Positions 1 to 10,687 of a DNA stretch of 64,000 bases are shown one piece after another. Location: assembly GCA_028564675.1 (NCBI GenBank), contig JAOVVO010000101.1, positions 62,001 through 126,000 on the forward strand, given 5' to 3'. The position numbers and the translations under genes are program-made. The stretch is from Onchocerca lupi. Taxonomy: Eukaryota > Nematoda > Chromadorea > Rhabditida > Onchocercidae. Position 1 is the stretch's first letter. Each line of letters starts with the position of its first letter. A model generated the notes under the pieces. The model saw only the letters and a program-made list of their open reading frames with translations. It searched no databases and was not told where the DNA came from.

Positions 1-1759
1 CCCGCTGTTCCTCACTTTTCTCACTATTCGTTTCTTTTTGACTAACAGCGTCATTTCCATTCTCATATGTCCAAAATTTTTCCCCTCGGAAAGCGACCAA
101 TTTTCTTTATCAGAAATAATATTTAAAATGATTCCAGATCCTTATAACTCAGGCCTTACATTTTTCTGCCTCAACTACGGTTATTTTTTTTTTTTACAAA
201 CTTTTCAGTAATCCCAACAATAATTCTCCTTGATTTATAATTTAAAATTACATAAACTGAATATGATACAGATCACATAAAACTTCTGAGTATTAATATA
301 AAATTTGAATTCAAATCCCCTCGCCTGAATACCGTGTAATTAAACAAACTAAGCAAAAAATTATTACTGGTTTCATAAAGATTGAATTTTCGAAACTACT
401 GGTAACTCACTTTAAATTCGATAACTTGTAGAACAGCCAATTTTTCTTTTCATTTAATGTACCAGTAGTGTGTTGCCAATAGAATAAATTAGCAACCCAT
501 AACTTTTTTCGCTTTTCTTTGGGGGTGAGCCATCTGCCAAACTGCAATAAATATTCTTAAACAAAAAAGATGAAAGATGAAAAAGGTCTAAAGAAAAACT
601 ATCTGAAAATAATCGAACAGTTCAATATGGAACACACTTGCCTCACTCTAATTTAATAATTTTCCCAGTTCTATTTTAATTATTTTGCTTTTATAACAAG
701 TTTATTTTCCTGTTTAATTTCAAAAAAGAAAAATAACGTAAATAAGACAATATATTTTGGAAAGAAATACTCTGAAAAGGCCACATGATCGACAAAACAC
801 TATGCTTCGACGTCGACTGCTACATAACTGACGAACAGCTCCAATATTATAAACATCCTTGCTGTCAACTTCCGTCGATCCCAGAAGGCAATAAATAGCA
901 TTTTGGGCATCTGGACTTGAGCAATCGAATGCTATCTATAATTAACACTTCAAATGTTGAATTGAAGACTAATATCAAATAGACATTAAATTTTGAAAAG
1001 TTCTTCAACAAAATGAAAATTTGCAATAAAAATCTGCATCAGTGAACAGAATAAAGACAAATATAACAAAATTAGCGCAAAAGCTGCTGAAAGCGTATCT
1101 TTCAAGCAAAACTTATTTCCCGAGTAAACTGATTCTTGAACTTTTAATGCGCTCATCGAATGATTAATCTTAAAACCACAGTTTGAATTTTAAACACTTT
1201 TTTCCTCTAAAACTTACACTTTCATCATGTGAGTTGCATTGAACATCGCTATACGCTTCCCCAGTACGGCGATTCATACGATAAAATGGATTCAGATTAC
1301 TGAAACATCTATAATAAATATTTATTCATAAATTTCAGCTTATTCTATTGACTAATTAAGTAATCGAACACGATTTCCGAACCGAAAAATCACAATTTCA
1401 TATTTATAATTCCACAATTTTTTTCGAAAAATTAAATTACTAGAAGTATTTTTGCCTCAAAATACTCAATGAATGCTGCAGAAACTTGAGTAGAATATTG
1501 CAGATGAAGAACTCAATTAAGCTCCAAATTTAAAATTATGCTATAAGTATATCGGAATTTATGAAAATTTAAAATGCATTACACAATTAAATACAAGGAA
1601 TAATGATATACACTAAAAACATTTTTATAATCTTATAAAAACTGTATAAAAATTTGGAATTAAATGAAACATTTCAAGATGCATCCGGAATCTAACAGTT
1701 CTTCAATATATTTCAAGTCAAATCTTGCTGCCTCTTACTTACAATATTTTGAAAAACAT
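1..1759 (-). CDS. Unrecognised protein, 5' exons only (3' end lies beyond the left edge)
   Basis: Function unknown. Five exons chain in phase on the minus strand: 1759-1743 (ATG, 17 nt), 1299-1218, 935-771, 541-411 and 104 to beyond base 1, giving about 166 residues so far. Donors are GTAAGT, GTAAGT, GTATTT and GTGAGT; acceptors include TTTCAG, TTATAG and ATTGCAG. The protein starts MFFKIF. The third exon encodes a Cys-containing stretch (FDCSS, YCLLG, FCRSCG) and the fourth a basic, Trp-rich stretch (RWLTPKEKRKK, LFYWQ). The last visible exon turns acidic and Lys/Ser-rich. No domain, signal peptide or membrane segment was recognised. The inner exons are fairly secure because frame and splice sites agree; the 17-nt first exon is the weakest part, since a short in-phase match can arise by chance. 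The gene reads in the same direction as the RCC1-like gene 0.5 kb upstream. Confidence 0.5.
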
Positions 1760-2241
1760 ATATGGCAAGTTCAGATTTTAATTCCAAAATGTAATGTTTT
1801 ATGTTATTTTTTTATTCAGTAATTATTCCTTTCTACCAATGAATAATATTTATAAGTAAATACTTTATCTAAACATATTATTCACACAACAATCTTCATC
1901 ATGTAACTTTTTCACATTGAAGATTTATAAAGACCTAAAATTTCTATAAATCATGATCTATCCAAAAAAAATTTGGAGAATTTGAAAATTCAAATGAAAT
2001 CCAAAACTACCTCAAAAAATTTAATATGACAAAAATACTCAAATCATAATATTGAAGCCAAATATGAGTATTTGGCCTTCACAAACATCTCTATTTAACA
2101 CGAAAAACTTGCCAGACTTCCATTTTCGAAAGAAAATCTGGAAATTTAGATATAAATCCAAGATTAAGGAGAAAAATTAGAAAAGTTGAAAGTTTAAATA
2201 GAAATCGAGAGAAAATGGAAATCTTTAGAGGAACGGAAAAT
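1760..2241. other. Intergenic, AT-rich
   Basis: About 480 bases between two minus-strand genes. It should hold the RCC1-like gene's 3' UTR and the promoter of the unrecognised gene. No ORF, RNA gene or repeat beyond A/T runs was seen. Confidence 0.5.
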
Positions 2242-3192
2242 TCAAATCATAGCAGTACTGCCAAGACTGAACACCGATTGATCAGCTCGTCTTAACAAAG
2301 TACTATTTCCACGGGCGGCAATATCGATTATACTTTCATCGATGTCCAACGGTACAGGTAAATCCAGAATTTCTCCAATTCCACAGCAATCACCCAGCTG
2401 TCCGCATTTATTCCATCCCCACAGATATACATCACCATCGTCAGTCAACGCAACACTATGCCATCCACCGCATGCCACCTGCACCACCATTAAAGAGCTC
2501 AAACATTCCACTAGCCTTGGCTGTTGCTCACATTCAACCGTACCATGGCCAAGCTCACCGCGGCTTCCTGTACCCATACTATAAACCATACCGTTTATAG
2601 TTAAAATCAATATATGATCGTTACCAGCAGAAAGCTGTCGAATGGACTGAACGGATCCAAACTGCAGCAGTTGAAAATCATTAGTCTTGTTGTCAGTGAA
2701 AATTCGATACATCGATGGTTCACTGTTAGCCATATTTCTTGCCAAGAAGCATGATCGATTAGTAGTACAAATGAGGAAGTCTTCAACTTTATTAAAATTT
2801 GATTTCATACTCTCTTCAGTTTGTTCTATTTTGCAATGGGTCAGTTCTGGTATTTGAGCATCATTAGAGCTCACTTTTCCATCCATTCGTTCCGTTTCCA
2901 CAATGATGCTTGCGAGATGCTCAAACTTGAGATTTTCCGAAATGGCATCTAGATTGAGAGAATAAACGAAAAAAGAATCTATGCGAAAGATGTAAATGCA
3001 GTGGTCTGATGGTGCCAAACCGAAAATGTAATTATGAGTAAAAGATATGTTTCTGATTATACCATCTACTTGGAATCGAGATATTCTTTGAAGAAGATAA
3101 TTTCGCAGGATAATTCGCGACTTCGCAACATTCCGTCGAACTTCGATTGTACCAAAATATGCAACAAATATTTCACATTCTTCATCCGTCAT
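2242..3192 (-). CDS. RCC1-repeat protein, RCCD1-like, single exon
   Basis: A 316-residue open frame, ATG at 3192-3190, TGA at 2244-2242. The C-terminal third carries RCC1 beta-propeller repeats. One reads GTGSRGELGHG. The next, VACGGWHSVALTDDGDVYLW, matches the RCC1 signature (Gly-x2-His-Ser-hydrophobic), and it is followed by WNKCGQLG. The N-terminal 180 residues are more diverged but contain propeller-like blades (FVAYFGT, YIFGLAPSDHCIYIF). The length and the short tail after the last blade suit the small RCC1-domain proteins such as RCCD1 (a partner of the KDM8 demethylase in mammals) better than the seven-repeat Ran exchange factor RCC1; that assignment is inference. Unlike every other gene here it has no intron. 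No signal peptide is seen, so it is probably cytosolic or nuclear. Confidence 0.8.
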   Translation of the reverse strand: MTDEECEIFVAYFGTIEVRRNVAKSRIILRNYLLQRISRFQVDGIIRNISFTHNYIFGLAPSDHCIYIFRIDSFFVYSLNLDAISENLKFEHLASIIVETERMDGKVSSNDAQIPELTHCKIEQTEESMKSNFNKVEDFLICTTNRSCFLARNMANSEPSMYRIFTDNKTNDFQLLQFGSVQSIRQLSAGNDHILILTINGMVYSMGTGSRGELGHGTVECEQQPRLVECLSSLMVVQVACGGWHSVALTDDGDVYLWGWNKCGQLGDCCGIGEILDLPVPLDIDESIIDIAARGNSTLLRRADQSVFSLGSTAMI

Positions 3193-3784
3193 ACCTTAAT
3201 TCAGCATATTGAAATATTCCATTTTGATACAAAAAAATTTTCAATTACTTCCATAAACATTTCCAGTTACTCCTGCATAATTATTAGCCTTGAAGGTCAT
3301 ATTTTTTCGAAAACCAAGAATGAAAATGAAAGTATGAAGTATTTTATTTTATTCAGTAAATTCCTTTTTTATTTATTTGATAACTAGCCTTATTATCAAC
3401 TATTTAGTTTAGTCTCATAATATCATAAGTAACGTTATTCAGCAAATTATTTCTACTTAATCATTCTGCTTCTTTTAATTATAATTAATTTAAGTTCCTA
3501 CACTCCTTAGCATTAATTATTAGTTCTATGCTCCAGTAATCTATCATCCCAGCAGTAAATCAAATATGGAATAACTTCTTCGCAACACCATTTACTGAAA
3601 ATATTAATTACAACTGCTTCAAGCATTTGAGATAATTGTGCCATTCTATCAACTGGCTGTTCCGGTAAAGGGGTGTCTAATTTTTATGAACTGACCTTAA
3701 GGTCACGGGTCATTATGATTGAATTTTGGTTAAATTATATTACCACAGATTATATTAGTTAATTACGAGACGAAATGTTTCATC
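3193..3784. other. Divergent intergenic region
   Basis: About 590 AT-rich bases between the divergently transcribed RCC1-like gene and the NUDT9-type gene, expected to hold both promoters. No further ORF or RNA gene was recognised. Confidence 0.5.
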
Positions 3785-4893
3785 ATGCTCGCCGCCAACA
3801 TTGGATTTATCCGTTCTGTTATGAATTCCATTTCGGTTGCGAACTCAAAAATGCATCATAAATGCCGAAATATAGGTTCGTTGCTTTTTTATTATTCCTC
3901 GCCATTAATAACAATTTCTACGCATCATTAACTAATTTCCTTTATCTCTACGTTTTTATGAACATTATATTATTACTATTTTTCTGATATAGCTTGTTAG
4001 CAATTAAATAAGATATACATAGCGATAACATGAATAACACAACATAATGTCTTATATGATAAATAACATCCTATATGCTTATGCATAACGATAAAGTTCG
4101 TTTTTCGATTCAGCAGCGCATTTGCTCGATGTTGTTGTTCTTTGTATCATGCAATAAATGAGTAAATTTAGGATGGAAAATTAGAATTTTTGCTTGATGA
4201 TATTAGAAGTGTTTTGCATAATATTTACATGTATTTATCTGTGCATATTTAATTTTTTATTTTTTTTTCAACCAACAAGTAAATGAATGAATGAATAAAT
4301 AAATATATATTTATTTATTTAGTCTTGAATAAAATCCAAAAAGTAGATTTATATTTTTCTAGTGATGTAGATATGCTTCTTCCAAATAAAGCGTAATGTA
4401 ACGGCTACGTGCAGCTCAAGTATATTATGGATAATTTCGTAACTGCTCGAAAATTTTCCATTTTATTCCAGAAAAACCGTACTTGCGTAGTGATGTTTAT
4501 CGCGTAAAAGTACCAGATGATAAAATCAAATGGGAAGTTGTCTGGCCGGAATATGCTCCACAAGACTTTACCAGTTTAACAGCTATTGATAAACCCTGGG
4601 CAGATTCAAATGATTTCAAAGATCAGAAATTCAAGTGGAACGATGTTGATGGATTAATCAATCGACGTTCCTATATGGGGTAATTATTTATTTAATTATA
4701 TTTATAGTGAACTGTATAGCCCACTTTTGCATTTATTTTGATCAGCATTTTGTAAAAGTATTAAAAGTTAGGTTGAGTTACAGTCAGATGTGTAATCCGA
4801 AACTTCAACAAATCAAAAAGACTTGTCAAATATAGATGAATAATTCCATATAGGAAAGAGTATTTATGATATCTTTCCGTGAAACTCAAAAAA

Positions 4894-4924
<31 letters not shown>

Positions 4925-5731
4925 CGAGTAATCAGGCTAAAATCCCATAACTGTTTTTTCATTGAATTCAGGAAATATAATTTGGACAAAACTGGACGAC
5001 CTTTGAATCCAGTAGGACGAACTGGATTACGAGGACGTGGAGTTTTGGGCAGATGGGGACCAAACCACGCAGCAGATCCAATCGTAAGTCGAATCCATCA
5101 TGGACAATTAGAGTTTGTTGGAATTGCCCGGCGAGATTCCGGTGAATGGGCCATTCCAGGGGGTATGGTGGATGCTGGTGAGGATATACAGGAAACATTG
5201 AAAAGGTAGAAAGTTTTAATTTTATGGCATAACTTTTCAAAAGGAAAAATTCTTCAAACTTTAGAGAGTTTACGGAAGAGGCACTGGACGGCAAAAAGTA
5301 TCCAGAATTGGATATGCTTTGGTGTAAAGGTGTAGAGCTATATCGCGGCTATGTTGATGATCCACGGAATACGGATAATGCATGGATAGAAACGGTTGTG
5401 GTTAATTTTCATGATAATGATGGCTACCTAAACAATGTCACACTCAAAGTAAGAATGTTTGAATGATTGATTTGGTAATATGGGGAACAATATCGAAGAA
5501 AATAGTTTCGAATTCTCATCTTGGCCAACTTTCGTTGCCAGCTAAACCTAATTTTGATAGATTCGAAATTACTTTATTTGAAATAAACAATACGAATTTA
5601 TAAATGATGTAGATTTTCAGGCAGGAGATGATGCAATTAAATTGCGATGGATTGCCGTTTCAGTGGGTGAAAAATTGTACTCATCTCATGAAGACTTCAT
5701 AAAATTACTTGCTCAGCATCACAATGTATAA
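3785..5731 (+). CDS. NUDT9: NUDT9-type ADP-ribose pyrophosphatase (Nudix hydrolase)
   Basis: Predicted to hydrolyse ADP-ribose to AMP and ribose 5-phosphate. Five exons chain exactly in phase (3785-3875, 4472-4679, 4972-5205, 5265-5448, 5621-5731), giving 275 residues. The Nudix box spans the exon 3/4 junction: GGMVDAGEDIQETLKR, then EFTEEALD, which keeps the G-x5-E-x7-REFxEE pattern with its metal-binding glutamates. Hallmarks of the NUDT9/TRPM2-homology group are present: NPVGRTGLRGRGVLGRWGPN, HAADPI, GEWAIPGG, GYVDDPRNTDNAW and the tail AGDDA...LRW. The first ATG (3785) was chosen because exon 1 then reads MLAANIGFIRSV, a stretch with Arg and no acidic residue that could be a mitochondrial presequence, as in human NUDT9; a second in-frame ATG at 3821 could give a cytosolic form. 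A polyadenylation signal AATAAA lies at 5845-5850. Exon 1 is less certain than exons 2-5. Confidence 0.9.
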
Positions 5732-6235
5732 ATCAGATTCTTTGTCATTTTAATGATTTCTATAAAGTGGAAGTGATAAACATATTTATAAACTGAAGCG
5801 AAAAAAAATGTCATAATGCAGATCATTGCCCTATTCTTTTTATAAATAAAGGACTTGTATAATGAAGCTTACATTTTGATATCAACAGGTGATTAGTTTC
5901 CATAGAATGTCAGATATATTTTATCAGACTTAACAGTTACTATGATGTTAGTAGTTTGCTTATCAATTTAGACGATTATATGACTTAGAAATCAGGAAGT
6001 TCGACTGAATTCTTTTTGGGATTGTCGTTGACGCTTCCGAAAAAAAAATAGGCCTTTTCTCCATTGCATCCAGCAAGACGAGTTATGAATTTGGAATTAC
6101 TTGTAGAGTTAGTTCTACCCCGTAGGATCAACAAGTGTGTGGTATTGGTAAGCTTGATGAACCATTGATTTTCATTATTACCCAATCAGAGTAGCATTAC
6201 TATTTGTCTGTAGTGTACCGATACAAAATTACATT
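5732..6235. other. 3' UTR and spacer with a coding-like patch
   Basis: Bases 5732 to about 5850 are the NUDT9 3' UTR. Bases 5985-6185 have coding-like composition. The minus strand is open for 66 codons but lacks an ATG start, while the plus strand has short open stretches ending in a GTAAGC donor near 6152. An upstream exon of the small ORF that follows is possible (for example one starting after a TAG acceptor near 6116), but it could not be settled. Confidence 0.35.
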
Positions 6236-6397
6236 ATGGAAGTGTTGTACATCGGTTTAGCTTCTGTCGCTGCAATTTTAGTGTGGAGTAGTCTGGATGT
6301 GGGTGTAGAATATTCTGAAGTGAAGCTAACAGAAAGTAACTGGGCTAAAGTGGCTCATCATTTCCGTCGGGACATTGCAGTTGTAATTGAAATTTAA
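6236..6397 (+). CDS. Possible small membrane protein (53 codons)
   Basis: A short ATG-to-TAA frame too small for ordinary ORF lists. It starts MEVLYIGLASVAAILVW, an uninterrupted hydrophobic helix long enough to cross a membrane once, followed by a polar, charged segment (EYSEVKLTESNWAK, HHFRRD) and the end VVIEI. This resembles many single-pass micropeptides and small mitochondrial subunits, but no family was recognised. It lies 80 bp upstream of rsp-4 on the same strand, in a spacer that is otherwise AT-rich and full of stops. A TAG acceptor near 6212 would keep the frame open further upstream, so it may be the last exon of a slightly larger gene. It could also be a chance ORF. Confidence 0.35.
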   Translation: MEVLYIGLASVAAILVWSSLDVGVEYSEVKLTESNWAKVAHHFRRDIAVVIEI

Positions 6398-6477
6398 AAA
6401 AAAGAACAAATTTAAAGAAACCGAATTTTTTAAAACTTTGATTCAAGGGATTAAATAAATATCAAGCATTATCAACA

Positions 6478-8750
6478 ATGAGTAGAAGACCTGGACCACC
6501 GTCGATTGATGGCTTATATTCTCTTAAGGTATATCTTAATTTGCTCTGTATTTATTGATATAAACTATTGTTTTGTTAGAGAAGAGAATAAATTTTCAGT
6601 GACCCGTATATTTTGCCTATTCAAGTACTTAATTTGAAGTATTTTCCCAAATATATCAGTTCTAAGAGATTAGACTTCTCAGTAATAAGATTAGGTTTAC
6701 TATAGATGAATTCAATGCATGGAATGTTTTCTTTTTTTTTAATTCAAGTTATGATATTCCGTTATGTTTGCATTTTCCATTTCTTATCGAATTTATGCTC
6801 CACCCTTTATGATACTTTTTGAGATTAATAATTTCGACTCATAAATTTGATTCCCAATTTTCGTCAAATTTCGAATATATGTCCAGATCACCTGCTTAAA
6901 TATGTTATCCCTTTCAATGGATTTCATATTTTTTATTTTAACTGATTCAATGTTAAGGTATAGTTCTGTGATATTTTAGAGTTACAAATACATTCTGTAT
7001 GTATTATAGATTGATAACATATCCTATCAAACAGCACCACAAGATTTACGTCGTTTGTTCGAGAAATATGGTGAAATAGGTGATATTCACATTCCGCGTG
7101 ATCGTTACACCAAACAAAGTAAAGGATTTGGTTTCGTACGCTTTTATAGTCGACGAGATGCCGAATATGCAATGGATCGTATGGATGGACGATGGGTCGA
7201 TGGCCGTGAGATTCGTGTTGCGATGGCACGTTATGAACGTCCAATCGATGAACGTAGTCGTAATGGTGGTAGTGGTGGTTATAGAAGTAGTCGGCGGTTA
7301 GTGAATTTATTCATTTACATATAGGATCTTGAAGTTTGACAGCCATCAATAAGGAAAGATATGATAGTTAAGTTACACCAATAAATAAATGCTCACTTAT
7401 GTTTAACTTCTTTAACTTGAAATTTAGGGTAGCACTTCTGATTTTTGTGTAAAATCATCAAGGTGGATGATCGTTGTTAATGCATCATGCCTTATAAAGT
7501 TAGTTCTAATTTTTTGCAAAATAACTTGCCGAAAAGTAATAAATCTGTAATTTTTGAGGCGGCCGTGGTTTGCTGCTGCTGCTGTTGCTGCTGCTGCTAA
7601 TCACCGAAATACAGTGTAGCTGCTGTTAGCTGAAATAAAAAATACATCAAGCAAAACGGCCACATCTCAGGGGAAAATTGGCTGGCTGAGCTGCTGTTTC
7701 ATGTAGCAATTGACTGCTGCTGTTGTTGTTGTTGTTGTTGTTCTTGTCGTTGTTGTTGTTATTGGGCAGCATAACTGTGTTATCGGCTGGCCTGAACCAA
7801 AAAAAGAGGGAATGAGAGATAGATTCCGGTTACAGAACAAAGATTAATTTATGCTGATTTGCTGATTCTGTATTACACTTGATGGTCAGTCAGTTTTTCG
7901 TACAAAATCGTTTTTGTGCCTTCTTTCGATATGATACCGAACTCCTGTGTGGTAGTATCCGCGAACAGACAGTTTGACATAATGCCTGCCTATTCCGAGA
8001 ATGGGTTTTACTTTATCTCAGTCACTTTAATTAGATGATTAGAAATTATCTAAGTATTATAATGTATTCTGTCAATATATGAAAGGGTGGGTGGAGAAGT
8101 TATTAGTTTCATTAGAACAACTTCTTTAAATGTTATGCTCGGAATACATTTTGTCAGTTAATAATATGACGAAGCTCACTTGGCATTTCGAAAGCAATCA
8201 GTTTGTGAAGAAATAGAATCAATTCCTTGATCAAACTAAAACAAAGAAAATATATAAGCGACAGTATGAATGGATTGGCCTTTAAATTATATATGAATTT
8301 GTTGAGATTGACTGACATTAATTTAACTATGATTTATTTCATAGTGTTATAGATAACACAAGCTTATTTCACAAAAAAAAAAAAAAAAAAAAGAAAAATG
8401 ATATTTTGTGTACACTTATGAGACTAGTTAATACTGTTCACATTTATTGATTTTTCCGATAAGTAATACTTTTCAGTTCTCGAACACGTTCACGTTCACG
8501 CTCACCACGACGTCGACGTTCCTCAACACGGAGCCGTAGTGGTTCACGATACAATGAAAGACGATCGACTTCACGTGGTCGAAGTACATCACGTGGTAGA
8601 TCACCAGTATCCCGAAGGTCTGTAAACTCAAACAGCCCACCACCCAGAAATGTTTCTCGAACCCCGCCACCTCGTGCTTCTCGCAGTCCTGTGACGCGTG
8701 ACCGAGATAGACTTGATAATGCATCAAATGGAAATGATTCTAATTATTAA
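6478..8750 (+). CDS. rsp-4: SR splicing factor, SRSF2 (SC35) orthologue
   Basis: Three exons in phase (6478-6528, 7010-7296, 8477-8750) encode 203 residues. An N-terminal RRM spans about residues 14-90: RNP2 is LKIDNI and RNP1 is KGFGFVRF, with YTKQS and RRDAEYAMDRMDG between and after, as in SRSF2/RSP-4. A Gly/Ser hinge (NGGSGGYRSS) is followed by an Arg/Ser domain (SRTRSRSRSPRRRR and further RS/SR pairs) that should be phosphorylated and contact the spliceosome. The length is close to C. elegans RSP-4. The protein is expected in the nucleus and acts in splice-site choice. The 1,180-bp second intron is long for this locus and carries the CTG/TTG-rich block listed next, a candidate for autoregulation. 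The start is the first ATG of the exon and has the family's MSRRPGPP opening. Confidence 0.95.
7558..7772 (+). promoter_or_regulatory. CTG/TTG-rich intronic block in rsp-4, candidate poison exon or splicing element
   Basis: Inside intron 2, a relatively GC-rich block has repeated GCTG triplet runs (about 7572-7600, 7617-7630, 7690-7720) followed by a TTG run and the acceptor-like TTATTGGGCAG near 7762-7772. The frames contain stops, so inclusion of any exon here would truncate the protein. GCTG fits SSNG, the known binding consensus of SRSF2. SR genes commonly control themselves with such exons; its presence here is inference. Confidence 0.4.
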
Positions 8751-10687
8751 TTCGTTTAATTTTTGATTTTGAGCAAACTTTTCTTTATGGAAATTTTGTT
8801 TTGCTACATTTCACCTTGATTCAATATGTCTTATTTGCTTTTCTTTTTAAAGAGCAAAAATATTTCTCATTTAGACCATTCGTTGGTCTAGGATATTGTA
8901 TTGCATAAATTGACATTAAAAATGCACTATTGAGCCATTGCAGAGATCAACGAATTTTCAGTGTATAAGGTAGAAATGGAAAATGTTACTAAACCACTGA
9001 AAAAGTGTTAAAATGAGGAAGTTGAGGTTTTTAAAAGATTCACTTAGATATTCCATTGATTTGTTATTTCAAATTTTTCATTCCCAAAAATTTCTGTTTT
9101 CAAATTTTTCATGGTTCTTCACCAGATCTTGTTTTGCGCAAATTTTTCAATGATTAAGTCGTTTAATGGTGTATAAAAATATCATATTAAAGGTCCGATT
9201 GTTTCAAAGTTTAACATAAGTGAAAATCTACCCAGTAAAAAGCCCATAGCTCAATATCATTTTAAGATTGCGCTGTGATCTTTAGTTTTATTCCGTTGTT
9301 AATAGCTGAAACATTCCTGAATTCAGTCTTTAATTTTTTTACAGTTCCATAAACTTGATTTCTTAATACGTTGTTTCTTTTATTCGGCAAAGATTTATTT
9401 GTAAAGTGTTTCTAAGCTAAGATACAAAGTGGAGACTATTAGATGATAGGGACGGTGCATTTATCAATGCATTTTTATGTTAGAAATTTGAGAGAAAGTT
9501 AATAGCCCAGAAATCGACAGGAATTTGATTGTTTGGAATCGACAAAAGGTTAGTAGTCCAGAGATTGGTGGGAAATTAATCAACATCAACAGGAAATTAA
9601 TAGTCTTGAGAATACTCTACCTGTATTTCGACGTTCCCACTGTATTATATTCATCTAAAAAATATTTTTGAAGAGTGCAATCTTCGTTGCTGCAATGTTC
9701 GCATTGAGAAGCCAGAAATGATGAGAAATACAACAATCCTGTCAATCTGTAAGGAAAAAATTCTCCTCCAGCTTATAACTAATTTTGTAAATTAAAATTG
9801 GCTTTCTTCTAGTACGATTGATTCACAACAGTATCGTTGTTGTAGATCCTAATATTTTTTGCAAGAATCTGAAAACACAAAAAAAGCATTGTTCAAATCA
9901 TCTAGATTTTGGATCGGTTCATATAGTACTTCTCTAAATAGTCATCTTCAATTTGAAAGAAATGATGCTTAGATGAATTGCTCACATGATCTTTACTTTT
10001 GATATAAAATTGATCGTTCGGGAACATTATCGATAGAGTTATCAGATATTTTTGCTTAATACTCGCTAACTGAGTTATTAATAGTTTACTTTAGTTTAAT
10101 TTACGACGAAAAAAATTTTTATATGTGTTATCAACAATGACATCTACTCTGTTTTAATTATAAATAGAGTAAAAAATTATCGAGAATAATTTTTATAGTT
10201 TAATCACAAATGAATTAATGTAGTGGAATAAAAAGCATAGCAAATAGACAACAGTTTGGAAAAAAAAAAGCTGATAAGGCAAGTTTTTTAGATACAATTG
10301 ACAATACATCATGGCAGAAATGAACCGATGATACATGGATGAAGAATTATCAGATGAATACATCCAGAAGTTGTAGATCGTTATCTGGTTCTGAATCGAT
10401 TACTTTATATGATGCCTAAAACAAATTAATGCTATAAATGTTAAGAATAATGAACTTAAAGAGTGGGAACTTAATCTTTGTTCTATCTTATAGTCATTCT
10501 TCATCAACTAATAATATTTTATACTTTGTCTTTTACTCAAATTTAGTGTGTCACAATGATTTTGTCTTTTGTTTAAGAAAACAAATTAATTATCGATGTG
10601 ATAAGCTCTAAGCGATAAATGCTCGAATTATTATTTTAGCACTGGATTATTATATTCTGGTGAAAATCTATATCGATCCTTTTTATT
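8751..10687. other. Convergent intergenic region
   Basis: About 1.9 kb between the 3' ends of rsp-4 and the apolipophorin-like gene. It holds both 3' UTRs. A weak, degenerate repeat of about 60 bp lies at 9495-9612 (recurring TTAATAG..CAGA and CAGGAAATTAAT-like phrases). A 30-codon Cys-containing open stretch near 9672-9770 lacks convincing splice sites. No RNA gene was seen. Confidence 0.4.

Noticed and set aside
2342..2584. Plus-strand 80-codon ORF
   Set aside because: It is the antisense shadow of the RCC1-repeat gene, whose protein has recognisable repeats.
3034..3387. Plus-strand 117-codon ORF overlapping the 5' part of the RCC1-like gene
   Set aside because: Runs antisense to the real gene and ends in AT-rich low-complexity residues; no known motif.
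9672..9770. Cys-containing 30-codon open stretch
   Set aside because: No ATG or good acceptor in front; too short to support.
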